Program-made: the position numbers and the translations under genes
The notes under the pieces: model-generated
Told to the model about the DNA's origin: nothing
The model's database searches: none
What the model saw: the letters and a program-made list of their open reading frames with translations, nothing else
NCBI RefSeq assembly: GCF_900090045.1
Contig: NC_041778.1
Location: 248,001 to 312,000, forward strand
Length of the DNA: 64,000 nt
From: Plasmodium malariae
Lineage: Eukaryota; Apicomplexa; Aconoidasida; Haemosporida; Plasmodiidae
Direction of reading: 5' to 3'
In this document: positions 12,563-24,579 of the stretch, in pieces
How the letters are laid out: each line of letters starts with the position of its first letter
Numbering within the stretch: position 1 is the stretch's first letter

Positions 12563-12995
12563 CCTTTTTCTCTTTTATTACGCGGTACCCAAAAATTGCT
12601 GACTAGCCTTTTTGTGGACAGGGCAAAGAGAGATGACGCCAGGAAAACTGCGCAAAATATATTCCCATACAAATGGAGGGTGGGGCAAACATAGTGTCAA
12701 ACGAAACAAAAAGAAACAAGGTACTAATGAAACTCAACACACAAAGATAATTCATAAAGGGATATACAATTCAATGACGCAAAAATATATGATTGTTTTC
12801 CTGTTTCTTACCGAAAAAAGCATACAAAGAAAACAATTTATTAGTCGGTGCAGCGTCATACTCAATGAATGAGTCCCTAAAAAAAAAAGAAAAAAAAAGT
12901 GCACACTTTCGATCAAATGTTTCTTATTTGCATGCATGTTCATGTAGCTTACACTAGTTCTCATCGCTTAGCTTTGCTTTTTCTTTTTTTTTCTT
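11100..12995. other. Intergenic 1.9 kb between two convergent genes
   Basis: Both flanking genes end here (the plus-strand SUZ gene and the minus-strand membrane protein), so this is shared 3' flank. It holds an AAAAG-rich purine block after 11100, a GC-richer spot at about 11667-11700 (AGCCCGCCGAGGTGGTAGGC), a TTGTTTTG array with a long poly-T, and a moderately GC-rich patch at 12600-12720. I see no clear gene. Confidence 0.6.
12405..12560 (+). repeat. TTGTTTTG 8-bp array followed by about 45 T
   Basis: About 13 copies of TTGTTTTG run directly into an uninterrupted poly-T of roughly 45 bases. The array is open in all frames on both strands, giving only spurious proteins. Confidence 0.93.
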
Positions 12996-13838
12996 TTATT
13001 TTTCAATATTTTTGCCAATTAACTCGAAAAAATAAGCCGAAAAGAAGACGTGCAACCATCTGACTATGTTATGGTCTAATCCATGATATACTATGTTGAA
13101 AACGAAATAAACTACTGAATATAACATAGAAATAATGAGAAATGTGTCTTTCCCATTTAGCAAAATATATAGTAGACACAAGAAGAACTGAGGCATATCT
13201 TCAAAAAATTTATTTATTATTAAGTATGTATGTTGCACTCTGTCATAGATATATAAAATAGAGATTTCACTTGGTGGCACAGTCTTTATTTCTTTAAAAA
13301 CTTTAAGTAATGTAAATAAATTTCTGTGCTTATCAGGTATGGCATTTGTTATAAAAAATTTGCGCAAATAGAAAGTAAAAAAGGACGTAACACATAAAAA
13401 TAATAACCATACAAATATAAGTGTGCACACGTTTTTAGTTAGTGTACTGCCATGTTGTTTAGAAAGATACGTTTCATAAAAAACTTTTACAAGAAAAAAT
13501 ATATCATTAATAAAGTCTACACATCTGTTGACACTAAAAATAGTATGCTTCATTTGTTCTTTTCTTATTTCATTTTTTTTAGTTATCATCTCAAATATAT
13601 AGATAAAAGGATATAATTTTTTTTCGTTATTATGTATTATATTAGTTTCCAGAATGTTACTCTCTTCGTCCTTTTTGAATTCTCCAGCATCATTCTTCCC
13701 TTTTACAAATGCGTTTAACAATGCTTCCCAAGCTTCTCCTACATAACATACTAACTCGCTTTTTTCATTTTTTTTATTTTTCTCAAAGTATGTGTTACTA
13801 GCGTAATTGTAATCTTGTCTTTGCATACAATAGTCCAT
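12996..13838 (-). CDS. Conserved-type membrane protein of unknown function, 280 aa
   Basis: This is a single exon. The N-terminal 120 residues are hydrophilic. They are followed by a hydrophobic segment (CTLIFVWLLFLCVTSFFTFY, about residue 138), a polar linker with KEIKTVPPSEISILY, and a C-terminal block with two to three closely spaced membrane segments around EDMPQFFLCLLYILLNG and VVYFVFNIVYHG. The pattern of an acidic-Asp-Met-Pro-Gln before a helix is faintly like XK-type membrane proteins, but this is too weak to name a family. Composition and the complete ATG-to-stop frame support a real gene. The 5' flank carries a 14-bp repeat array that starts about 50 bp from the ATG. Confidence 0.75.
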   Translation of the reverse strand: MDYCMQRQDYNYASNTYFEKNKKNEKSELVCYVGEAWEALLNAFVKGKNDAGEFKKDEESNILETNIIHNNEKKLYPFIYIFEMITKKNEIRKEQMKHTIFSVNRCVDFINDIFFLVKVFYETYLSKQHGSTLTKNVCTLIFVWLLFLCVTSFFTFYLRKFFITNAIPDKHRNLFTLLKVFKEIKTVPPSEISILYIYDRVQHTYLIINKFFEDMPQFFLCLLYILLNGKDTFLIISMLYSVVYFVFNIVYHGLDHNIVRWLHVFFSAYFFELIGKNIEK

Positions 13839-15873
13839 AATGTGGAAATTTTTTTTTACATTTTATTTTTATAATTTTATTTATATTTTTTGTTCACATT
13901 TTTTGTTCACATTTTTTGTTCACATTTTTTGTTCACATTTTTTGTTCATATTTTTTGTTCACATTTTTTGTTCACATTTTTTGTTCATATTTTTTGTTCA
14001 TATTTTTTGTTCATATTTTTTGTTCATATGTTTTGTTCATATTTTTTGTTCATATTTTTTGTTCATATTTTTTTTTTATATTTTTTTTTATAAATTTTTT
14101 TTATATTTTATTCCACTTGGTGCCCTTTTTAAACAATTTTATCGCTTCCATGATTAGCCTTTATTTTGTCTTTATTTTTAGCATATCCTTTAGTATCATA
14201 TTGTATTATATAACGCCATAACAGGTCATATCTCGTCATATCATACAATGCCTTACCATATTATATATTATTTCCCCTTGTTCCCTCTTCTTAACTTTTT
14301 CTAAGTACGCACTTCCTCTTTGATGCCTCTCAAATATAAAATGCAAAAAAGGGGCTAAAATGCTTTATTGAAAAAATAAAGGTCAAACAAATGTAAAAAA
14401 AGGCAAGCATACTTAAAATGAGCAAAATGAAGAGTATATTATTAAAATACGTTTTCATATCGTACTAATTTTCACACAAGAGAAAAGCAAAACCAGAAAG
14501 AGTAAATTGGAAAGCGTAAATGCTCAAATTCAAATTTACAAATTTACAAGTTTCAAATTTTCCAAATGTGTGTACAGCTTTCCATGCTACACGCACCTTA
14601 CATATGCAACTTGCACGAAATGAGTTAAAAAAAAATATATTTTTTTTTATTATCATTTGAAAATTTGCAGTAGTACATATAAGGATAACCATGTGTACTT
14701 TATTTGTGGTCGAGGAGCCAGGAAAAGACATGAGTGTAACAGTTCAATCATGGTGCAATATCGGTAAGAAGGTTGGATAAAAAATGAAAGAAAAATGCTA
14801 AAACATTTGTAAATTTCCATTTTTTAATTTATTTTTATATTATTTTTATTTTATTTTTATTTTATTTTTGTTTTATTTTTGTTTTATTTTTGTTTTATTT
14901 TTGTTTTATTTTTGTTTTATTTTTGTTTTATTTTTTTTTGCCATTCACCTGTATGGCATACCACTTCAACCTTTCCTCTAAATGACCAGAAAATAAATTA
15001 TTGCATATTTTACATTTACTCAACTTCTTGTCTACACAAATGCTATTTTGTTTTGTTTTATTTTTTTCCCATATGTGTATGTAATTCATATCCCTTTACA
15101 GTAAAAGCATTCCTCCAAAATGGTTATCACATGTAATAATGTAATGTACTCACATCGGTGCTACTTATTTCCCCTTCACTGAAAAAAAAAAAAAAAAAAA
15201 AAAAACAAAAAACAAAAAACAAAAAACAAAAAACAAAAAACAATTTCACGAAAATTTTTTTAATAACTTAAACACTTTTTTTTTTTTTTTTAAAAAGGTA
15301 TATTCGTCATAACAAGACTAGTATCCCTTTGGGCGTAAAACTCATACCTCAAGATTCACATCTTCGTAAGAATTACATAGGCTCACACGATTCAACTGTT
15401 TTAAAAGAATAAAAGTTTTTCACTTTAGGTTTGCATAATAATGCATTTATGCATGTATATTTTTGTATACATATGCAACACTTTATCTAGTCTAATGATG
15501 GGTAAGTCTTAAAAAATCGAGACATAAAAAAAAGCATCAAAATGCAGAAATGCACAAAAAAATAAAATATGCTAAAATTTACGCGATTAGAAAAATTTTG
15601 AAAAGGTGCGTGATATGGGAAGCAATGATAAATGGCAACGATGAATGTCCAAAATAAGTAGACATTATAAATGAATGAACGAATGAAGTATATATCAACT
15701 GCGGGGGAATACTCTGGAAATTAGGTGAAGATACATACGCTGATTTATTCATACATATACACATGAATAATGAAATTATAAAGAACCGCGTTCAAGCACT
15801 CTTCACTACTACACGTACACCTCAACAACTTTGGAAACGTCATTGGCTCCCCCATCCCCTAACACCTTCTCTA
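13839..15873. other. Intergenic 2.0 kb, 5' of the membrane protein and 3' of RFC
   Basis: The stretch contains the 14-bp array (13885-14085), a GTTTTATTTTT 11-bp array (about 14838-14935), a poly-A tract followed by AACAAAA repeats (15181-15240), and unique AT-rich sequence. Minus-strand frames at 14465-14731 and 15579-15764 look non-coding. Confidence 0.6.
13885..14085 (+). repeat. TTTTTTGTTCACAT 14-bp array
   Basis: About 14 units of TTTTTTGTTCACAT or TTTTTTGTTCATAT stand immediately upstream of the minus-strand membrane protein, so they lie in its promoter or 5' UTR. Confidence 0.93.
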
Positions 15874-16866
15874 TTAGGCCGTATTCAATAGGGAATGTAC
15901 TGATGAAGCGAAACTCATAAGCTGAATATACTTGGTAGCCCCGCTATGAAGACGATAATCATGCCTTGATAATTCCAACAGAATTTGATATTTAATAGTA
16001 TCATTATAATCTGTATTCATAACAAAATAATTATTAAATGCTTTAAAAATATAAGCAACATCATAACCATCTTCAATTACATCTTGTACAGTTTTTTCAA
16101 GAATTTTTAAATCTTTCACTTTACATGCATCTATAATTTTTAAGATGATATCATCTGTTGGTAAACCTGAAACATCTAAAACGGAATCTAATGTTATCTG
16201 AGGATTAATACATGAACATAACTGTAAAACAGATACAGCTCTTCTTAAGTCACCTTGTGTGGTTTCAATAATTTTATTTAATGCATCATCTGTAATATTT
16301 ATATTTTCACTTTTACATATATAAAGCAATTTTTCCTTTTTTATATTTACAGGTATTCCTTGAAATCTATAACACGAACATCTACTATATATAGGATCTG
16401 AGATTTTATGTATATAATTACATATAAGTATAAATCTTGTAACATTGGAATATATTTCTATAATTCTTCTTAAAGCCGACTGTGCATCCTCTGTCATCAT
16501 ATCTGCTTCATCTAAAACTACTAGTTTCCATGTTGGTAAAGTTTCATTCGTTTCATTATTTATTTTATTTTTACTTATACTTATTCTTGTATATGCTTTT
16601 ATTTTTTCTCTTACTACGTTTATACCTCTATCATCTGATGCATTCAATTCTAATACACGTTCACTTATATTATCCTTACCAAATAGTTCATGTGCTAATG
16701 CATTTATTGCTGATGTTTTGCCTGTTCCAGGTGGGCCATGGAAAATTAAATGAGGCATATTTTTTGTTCTTACTACTTCTTTCAGCATAGATATTGCATT
16801 TGTTTGGTGAACTATGTCATCTAGCTTTTTGGGTCTGTACTTTTCCACCCATGGCAGATTGTCCAT
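15874..16866 (-). CDS. RFC2: Replication factor C small subunit (RFC2 in Plasmodium naming)
   Basis: The 330-residue single-exon protein is full length for the family. It is a AAA+ ATPase subunit of the clamp loader that opens PCNA at primer-template junctions in the nucleus. The N-terminal RFC box LPWVEKYRPKKLDDIV is followed by Walker A GPPGTGKT (residues 44-51), the LNASDDRGI box, Walker B with DEAD (119-122), and the SRC motif (161-163) that supplies the arginine finger. The C-terminal collar region is present. Sequence wording around ELNASD and FILICNY is closest to human RFC4/yeast Rfc2, which Plasmodium annotation calls subunit 2; the numbering differs between organisms. Nothing is missing or altered in the motifs. 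Neighbours are unrelated genes. Confidence 0.95.
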   Translation of the reverse strand: MDNLPWVEKYRPKKLDDIVHQTNAISMLKEVVRTKNMPHLIFHGPPGTGKTSAINALAHELFGKDNISERVLELNASDDRGINVVREKIKAYTRISISKNKINNETNETLPTWKLVVLDEADMMTEDAQSALRRIIEIYSNVTRFILICNYIHKISDPIYSRCSCYRFQGIPVNIKKEKLLYICKSENINITDDALNKIIETTQGDLRRAVSVLQLCSCINPQITLDSVLDVSGLPTDDIILKIIDACKVKDLKILEKTVQDVIEDGYDVAYIFKAFNNYFVMNTDYNDTIKYQILLELSRHDYRLHSGATKYIQLMSFASSVHSLLNTA

Positions 16867-16924
16867 TTTTAAGTTAACGTGTCCTCAAAAAAAAAAAAAA
16901 AGGAAAAAAAAAATAAAACAAAAA

Positions 16925-16971
<47 letters not shown>

Positions 16972-17512
16972 GCTTCGCAGGTAACTTCCGCTTCTGCAAA
17001 AGGTCAAAGAAAAAGAAAAAAAATATACAGGAGTTAAAAAGGGTTTAAGCGGTGTAAACTTACAATACATTCATATAAGCACACACAAATACGAATATAT
17101 TTTTATGCTTGGAATAAAATGTGTGCGTAGGCATCTCCGAATGAAAATGATTGATCAAAAATATTTTTATTTTATTATATTACATTATACGACATTACGT
17201 TACGATGTGTTTTGTTTTGCTTTATTTTGTTTTGCTTTATTTTGTTTTGCTTTATTTTGTTTTGCTTTATTTTGTTTTGCTGTGTTTCGTTTTGCTTTTT
17301 TTCCGTTCTTATATGTAATTAATTATCAAACAATAACATCATCATTTAAAGCAGCTGTATGCGCATTAAATCATTAATGAACGCATTTATATACAACTTC
17401 GACGAATTAATGCACTACATTTAAGCCATTTTTCATGGGCTCGATCGAACAAACGTCCCGCTCATATAATACGAGCGTAAATGTAACAAGTGAAAATGGA
17501 AATTAATAGACG

Positions 17513-17550
<38 letters not shown>

Positions 17551-19910
17551 CACGCATGCATACGTACGTACATATGCCACTGTGTACATGAAGCCACGTT
17601 TGACTATTCCTCAAGAAACAAACACAATTTGCAAAAATGGTCTACACAGCGATTTGCACAGCGATTTGCGCAGCGATTTGCGCAGCGATTTGCAAAACTG
17701 TTGAGCATTACTCTAATTATACACTGAACCATTTGTACAAACAAGTGAGGTCCATTCTTTTTATTCTTTGCTTTTCAAATACGCAATCCTTGAACGTATT
17801 TGTGTGTGTACGTATATGCGTATGAATATATGTGTATATATGCATACATACATATATGCATACACATATATGCATATATATAAATATATACACATGTATA
17901 TGTATATGTGGTACTCACTAAAATGGTGGGATTCCTTTCCTTTCACTCGAACCTCTTATAATTTGGGATTTCCAGAAAATATTTGAACTGTGGGTAGGAG
18001 TGAGTGTGTGTGTGTGTATGTGTGTGCGTTTTATTAAATAACTCTGATATTCCAAAAATGCTCATAAAATAAAATTTAAAAAGAATATAGTAAATAGTGA
18101 TATTATAAAGTACATATATACATATATATATATTATACAATGCATCCATGTTCTCCTTTGACATAATTCTATTTTAATCTTTGTTTTTTCGCCCTTTTTA
18201 ATTCGCTTATATCTTTAATTTTAATGATTGGTATAATCATACCAATTAAAATTGTTGATACTTGTGCACTAATTTTTTTTTTTTTTTTTTTTTTTAAATA
18301 AGAGCAAATATATACATAAGTACATAAATACTTATGTATATATATTATATATAGGAAGAAAAATAAATTGCCGTATGATTAAAAAAAAAAAAAATAATAA
18401 AGATACATGAAATAATAAAATTTAATCGAAATACCTCGCGAAAAAATGAAAAACCTAGTATGTATATTTTTTGTTTGCAAAAAAAAAAAAAAAAAAAAAA
18501 AAAATAGGTCAGTCAACTATAAACAATTTGTTCACTAGAGCATATTATGCATTAAAGTTATAGTTTTATTCCCTTCGTACATTTACATATAAGAATAGAA
18601 TATGTTTTAAAGCACACATTTATAATAGTAGACTATTGTATATTTAATTTTGCACTCAATCATTTTTCCATTTTGCGATTTTTCTATTTTATAGTTTTTT
18701 CATTTTGCAATTTTACCATTTTACCACTTTTCAATCATTCTGCTTTTTTATTTTTCTGCAGCCCCATATATCCAAGAAGTAAATTCGAAAAGCTGTGCAG
18801 CATGATCTTTTCTTCTCCTGTGTTACTGTATCATTACTTTTATCAATATATATTATAGTAAACTTATATATTTATATATGTATATATATATATATATTAT
18901 GCCTTTTTAATAGTCAGATATAAATATTACATAGTATTTTTTTTAATAATGTGTTTTATAATTATTTTACAAGCGCACCAGGAGCATTTTATTTAAATAT
19001 TTTATTAATTTAAATCTTCAATTGTAGTATCTTCTAATTTTTAAGAGTACATAATAATACATGTGTATACATGAGCAAAGGTATGTATAAGTACATGCGT
19101 AAATACTTAAGTACCCACATAAGTACTCACGTACTTAAGTATGTACATTGGTACATGCGTACGTTATTATATTTATAATTATAATAGTATAACTTAATTT
19201 AAAAAAAAAAAAATTGTTGTTATAATGAGAAGCATAATTTTACACACAGCACTATAAACTAAACTGTACGCACCACACAAATTTAAATATGTGTACAAAA
19301 ATTATGCATAATATATGCACGCATACATATATGTGAAACATATATATGTTTTTAGAAAATTCCATTTTAATATTTTAATAAATTTATGTACGTCTCATTC
19401 TAGTATTCTTTCTATAGTGTTTCCAAAAATAGATATGTAGCATAATACTCTTTTCGTTATGCTATGACTTACTAGTTTAAGGATACTTGTATTTCTAAAT
19501 TTATGTAATACTCTGTGCTAAGCTTCGATGTGATTCGTTATGCTTCCCTATGCTTCATTTTAAACGATCGTGAGTGTTATCCACGTTCGTGTTATTGTAT
19601 AAATTAGTTTGATTGCATTCTTTTTATATGAACCAGCAATTGACTTGAAATTGTAGAAGAAAAGAGCTCAGTAGTAAATATTTGAAATAGAACTATTTGC
19701 AAGGCATTGAAAGGGGCAACTAATTTTTAGTTACAAAATATACATGTAGATATTTTATTGTATATCTACCGTGGCATGTACATGCATATGTATGTATAGC
19801 TATGCCTGTGTGTAATTATATATATATATATATATGTACATTTAGACACATATCCATATATGCAGATAGTCATATTGGCATAGTACCCATATTCGCACAG
19901 CACTGCGTAC
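16867..19910. other. Intergenic 3.0 kb, divergent promoter region of RFC and thioesterase
   Basis: This is shared upstream sequence for the minus-strand RFC gene and the plus-strand thioesterase. It holds a TA tract (16928-16968), a TTTTGCTTTATTTTG array (17210-17290), a short GCGATTTGC(A/G)CA array (17650-17692), a perfect hairpin (18227-18246), poly-T and poly-A tracts, and a patch at 19080-19165 rich in CTTAAGTAC and GTACATGCGTA words. I can support no gene. Confidence 0.6.
18227..18246. repeat. Short inverted repeat ATTGGTAT-AATC-ATACCAAT
   Basis: A perfect 8-bp stem with a 4-base loop lies in otherwise low-complexity intergenic DNA. It could be a transcription-factor palindrome, an RNA hairpin or chance. 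Confidence 0.45.
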
Positions 19911-21464
19911 ATGCATAAACTGAAGGTATTGCCTCTTTGTAAGCCCGCACAAGCCGTATCGATAAGAAACATGTGTACATCGAATAAGCCGTTCCTCAAG
20001 TTAGAAAACTTGAATAAGGAAAATTTCCAGCTCCTAAGGGAAAAGACATTAATACTGAAAAAAGAAAGAATCTATGTTGACATACCAAAAAAGAGCTTAC
20101 ATGTAACTAGTATTGAAAAATCATGCCCTCTAACATTTTTTATGTTAAAATATAAATATAAAATAGATATACAAAATATACAAATCAGAGTTGTAAAAGA
20201 CATTGGTGAACTGTGTACAAATGATAACGAAATTTATGATGAAAGTCAGATTGTTGACACATCCATACATTATGCAAATGATGCTAATAAATGTAGTGAT
20301 AAAAAGGACGAAAATTTCTTAAAATCGTTTGTTCAATTTGATATACCCGTTTTGAAAGAATTTGATAGAGTATATTTTTTTAAACACATAATTGAAATAA
20401 TAGATACGCTAGCAGCTGATGTAGTATATAGACACAGTATAGGAGGGTATAAAAAAAATAATAAATACAATTTTGTAACAGTATTATTTAACAATTTAAA
20501 AGTATATGAAAAAAGTAAAATGCATCATGAGTTTTGTTTCTCTTTGCATGAACAAAAAGGATTGATTATAAATTGTTATATTGTTCATTCAGGAAATACT
20601 TCATATATACTAAAGCTAGATTTTTTTCAAGAAAATAAACTAATTTTTGATATATATGCAACTTTTGTTAATATAAATCATGTAACGTTTAAACCTCAAG
20701 AAGTTGTGCATGTTAATAATTTACTAAATAATGAAAAATATGAACAAGTCAGGAAATTTGCATGTTATATTAAAGATATACAAAATATGTTTAATCACAA
20801 AGATATTAAAAATAAATGTTTACATCAAAAGGATATCCAATTTTTATTAAACTATTTTAAAGATATTAAAGTAGAGGAAGGAAAATCATATTTTTATAAT
20901 AAAAATGTTAATAACAATACAAATATATATGATGACCAACCAAATGAAAATAGTACACAAGAGAATGATGAAAAAAATACATTAACTATTATTGACAGTA
21001 TGGTGGACACAAATAATTTATCTTTTTATAAAGGAAAAAACAATTTTTATTGTAAAGACTCCTATATTGAGTCTAAGCATTTTATATCCTCGGAGTTTAA
21101 AAACATACACAATTTTACATTTGGAGGATATTTGGCCTATTTATCTTTTTGTCATGCTATGACCATAATCAAACATTTTATATCACATCCTATACTTATA
21201 GAAGTTAACGAAATACAATATATATTACCAGTTCCATACAATTCGGTTTTTTCCTTTAGAGGAAAAGTAGTATATTGTGATCAAGACAAAATTCAAATTA
21301 AAATTGTTGCCTATTGTTTTGATTTTAAAAAAAATGCCTACTATTTGACCACCATATTTGATATGTCCTTTGAAAACAACGCAGAAATTGCTTTTATTCC
21401 CCAATCAAATGAGGAAATTAAGCTCTACTTATTTGCGTACATTCGTTCGCAGCTCTTGCCTTAG
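19911..21464 (+). CDS. Double hot-dog acyl-CoA thioesterase (ACOT9-like), probably mitochondrial
   Basis: This single-exon protein of 517 residues has two hot-dog folds separated by an Asn/Asp-rich spacer. The first domain shows the family wording IIDTLAADVVYRHS (about residue 164). The second has FKNIHNFTFGGYLAYL (about residue 396), matching the xxxHNxxFGG element of ACOT9-type enzymes, then VEVNEIQYILPVPYNS-like strand order and the FIPQSNEE ending. Such enzymes hydrolyse acyl-CoA to free fatty acid and CoA, usually in mitochondria. The N-terminus (MHKLKVLPLCKPAQAVSIRN) is basic and free of acidic residues, which suits import. The start at 19911 was chosen as the first Met; Met at residue 21 is an alternative. 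The inter-domain region (about residues 295-365) is much more polar than in animal enzymes. Confidence 0.85.
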   Translation: MHKLKVLPLCKPAQAVSIRNMCTSNKPFLKLENLNKENFQLLREKTLILKKERIYVDIPKKSLHVTSIEKSCPLTFFMLKYKYKIDIQNIQIRVVKDIGELCTNDNEIYDESQIVDTSIHYANDANKCSDKKDENFLKSFVQFDIPVLKEFDRVYFFKHIIEIIDTLAADVVYRHSIGGYKKNNKYNFVTVLFNNLKVYEKSKMHHEFCFSLHEQKGLIINCYIVHSGNTSYILKLDFFQENKLIFDIYATFVNINHVTFKPQEVVHVNNLLNNEKYEQVRKFACYIKDIQNMFNHKDIKNKCLHQKDIQFLLNYFKDIKVEEGKSYFYNKNVNNNTNIYDDQPNENSTQENDEKNTLTIIDSMVDTNNLSFYKGKNNFYCKDSYIESKHFISSEFKNIHNFTFGGYLAYLSFCHAMTIIKHFISHPILIEVNEIQYILPVPYNSVFSFRGKVVYCDQDKIQIKIVAYCFDFKKNAYYLTTIFDMSFENNAEIAFIPQSNEEIKLYLFAYIRSQLLP

Positions 21465-22219
21465 CACTTTCCTTAGCAGCTTACGTACACTTTTTTTTTT
21501 TTTTTTTTTTTCCTGAACAATTGCTTAATTTCGTGTACACACAGGTGTTTATACATGTGTATGAATAGCTAGCTTTTTTATTTTTTCTTGCATATCAGAA
21601 AAAAAAAAAAAATTATTGCTGTTCATATACTTTGTGCGAAGCATTGACAAATAAATGTTATTTTTTTGAGTAGTTTTATTATGCTTCTATCCATTTTTCA
21701 TTTCTTTTCGTTTACTGACTTTTTTTTTTTTTTTTTTTTTTTACGTCCGTTCAGTAAAAATAAATTGATAATAATACGGGCCTTACTGTGAACAAATTCC
21801 CATCTTCTCATTTCGTCCAATTTCCCCTAAGGGATTAAAGAAAAAGGCAAAAAAAAATAGCAATAATAAAATTATTTTGCGCTTCTCTTTTTCATTTTGT
21901 TCATTGGGAAATAATATGAAAAAAAAAAAAAGGTGAATTCTCTTTTTATTTAGCACTTTTTGCTGTAAAAAAGGGGACAGTGAAAGACGTAAAAGCAGAT
22001 GGTATATCATCCCAACTGCAACGGACTCTTTTGGTAATTTTCGTTAACGTCAGAATTGCTTCTTAGTTTTTTGAATTTTTGTTAAAATAACATAAAATGA
22101 AAATAGAACTTTTCTTTCTATACACACATGTAACAGTACATGCAATTCGCACATACACACATAATATACATATATATACTGCTGTGTGTATGTAATATAA
22201 AAAAAAAAAAATTCTTGGC
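21465..22219. other. Intergenic 0.75 kb between convergent genes
   Basis: This is the 3' flank of the thioesterase and of eS26. It has poly-T runs (21489-21511, 21721-21742) and AT-rich UTR. I see nothing coding. Confidence 0.65.
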
Positions 22220-22543
22220 TTATAATTGGGACGGGTTGACATGTTTGGCTGTCTCTTTTCTTACTCTTCTCTGCTCTCTTGATCTAACTCTCACAAAACG
22301 AGAATGAATTGCACACGAAACACAATAACACTGTTTGATATACAATTTTGGTAGTTGAAATGTAGAGTATACGGATGCTTCCTTTATATCCCTTTGTGCT
22401 GATGTATCTACAATATTTCTTATGTTAAATCTTTTAATCGCTTTATCTTTGGGTACACATCTTCCACAGTTGGAACATCTCAGAGGGTTTACGTGCCCCC
22501 TGTTGTGCTTCGATCTTCCTCCATTTCTTCGTTTCTTTGGCAT
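22220..22543 (-). CDS. RPS26: 40S ribosomal protein eS26
   Basis: The 107-residue intronless protein starts [20 protein letters not shown], the invariant eukaryotic eS26 N-terminus. Zinc-binding cysteines are present at residues 23, 26, 74 and 77 (CSNC and CVSC), along with the conserved [21 protein letters not shown] region. eS26 sits at the mRNA exit channel of the small subunit and contacts mRNA upstream of the start codon. Length and motifs are normal. The upstream flank (22544 onward) is AT-rich with a TA tract, as for other Plasmodium ribosomal protein genes. Confidence 0.97.
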
Positions 22544-22696
22544 TTTGCTTTAAAAAAACTTTCACAAAAATAGATAAATAAAATAGGGAAATGGGGGGAA
22601 AAAGATAGTTTATCAATTTTAAATTGAAAATAAATAAAACAAAATGAAAAATGAAAATGCAATTCAAACTTAACACATTATATTATACATACGTAC

Positions 22697-22746
<50 letters not shown>

Positions 22747-24386
22747 GTGCGCACTTATACATGTATGCATTATATTATTTTTGTAGGTTCTTATAAAAAG
22801 GAAAACTAAAACGATTATATGAATTAAACATCTTTTTTGGTAATTTTTTATCCTTTCTTTTTTTACCTGTAATAATTTTATTTGTTAAATTATGTGAAAG
22901 AATTAAGGTAATTTCTACTCAATAGTATTTCTATTTTTTTTTGTTGAGTGACAATATGCGTTATTATGTTTTCACAATTTGCAGAATTATAAGAATTTTC
23001 AATTTCTTACAAAACTATTTTTTAAAAAACATATTTTAATAACACATTATATGGTGAAAATAAAATATATATAGTAATAAAGTAATAAAATAATGTAATT
23101 AAATATCTATTCATTTTACGTAAATATATGTTGCATATAAATATATATATATAATATATATGTACGTAGGTATAAATATGCGCAGTGACTGAGATTAGCG
23201 GCATATAAGTTATAAAAAAAAAAAATTATTTGTCAGTACGATGAAAAATATATATATATATATACGGTATAGCAAAATCTCTGTACTTTTTTAGTATTCT
23301 TTAAACCCCTTTAAAGGCTTTTTTTTTTTTTTTTTTAACATTTCAAAGCTATTTTAATATAGTTTCAACATTTTGATAATTTATTATTTTTTATTTTAAT
23401 TTTTTGGTAAATATAGATTCTTAAAAAAAATAAGCCAAATATTTCATTTTTTGTCACATTATTGGGTGTACAAAATTAAACACTTTTTTTGAACAATCAA
23501 ATCGTTTCACTCTGCTAAGTAGCACGTATATATATATATATATATATATTTATATTCATACTTATATTTATATTTGTACAAAGATGGTTGTACAGGTCCT
23601 CCAAGAAATAAGAGAAGAATTAAGTTTACTTTTTTTTCTCCAAAAAAATAAAATTATTTTAAGATCTGAAAAAAAAAACCTTTAATGATATAAATAAATT
23701 TATATATAGTATGTATGTATGTACGTTTGTATATGTATATACCTGCATAAGTCTGACAGGTGTATTCATGGTAAACTTTGGAAAACAGTTTTAGAAAATT
23801 AAGCAACAGGGAGTCAATCCTTTTTAAATTTATTTTATCGTACAACATTAAGTTAAATATTTTATTCTTTTATTTACCCAGCCTCCACTGTGGAAAGTAT
23901 ATGCATGTATGTATAAAAACATACATGCATATACACTTTTATTTGTACATAAAAACACAAATTACAAATAAGCTGAATTTACATTTAATAAAATGTGCGA
24001 ACTGTGTTAGAAATTTTTCCGAATCGTAAAAAAGCTGAACTGACAGCATAATTTGTTAATACATTGTAGTACGTTTCGAAAAAAAAAAAAAAAAGTTAAA
24101 AAGGAAAGATATTTTCATTAATTCATTTTTTTTTTAAAAAATTAAATTCTCATAAGTTTTTTGTTTTATTTTGTACATTCTATAAAAACAAAAATAAAAA
24201 GGGAACTACAGTATACTTTTGAGACTCTATGTTATACTCAGACAGGATATTTTTTAATACATACTTGCACATATATATATATATATGCATACATTTGTTT
24301 TTATAAAAAGAAGAGATAAATTATGAAAGCGTTCATAATTTTTTTTCCTTAAAATTTTAAGTACTTATTCCGGCATATAAACATAC

Positions 24387-24463
<77 letters not shown>

Positions 24464-24579
24464 TATAAGTATATGCATACTTATATATATACATATACGA
24501 ATACTTATTCATACATATACATATGTGTGTGGGTATGTACCCCCATTTTCTTTTCCCCTAAGTTCGAACTTCACTTCAC
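22544..24579. other. Intergenic 2.0 kb, divergent promoter region
   Basis: This lies between the eS26 start (minus) and the EAPP-like gene start (plus). It contains TA tracts at about 22696-22745, 23238-23262, 23528-23550 and a long one at 24386-24458, with poly-T/A between. I see no gene. Confidence 0.65.

Noticed and set aside
12328..12694. Several overlapping frames of Cys-Phe-Val-Leu or Thr-Lys-Gln-Asn repeats
   Set aside because: All derive from the TTGTTTTG array and poly-T and are open in every frame.
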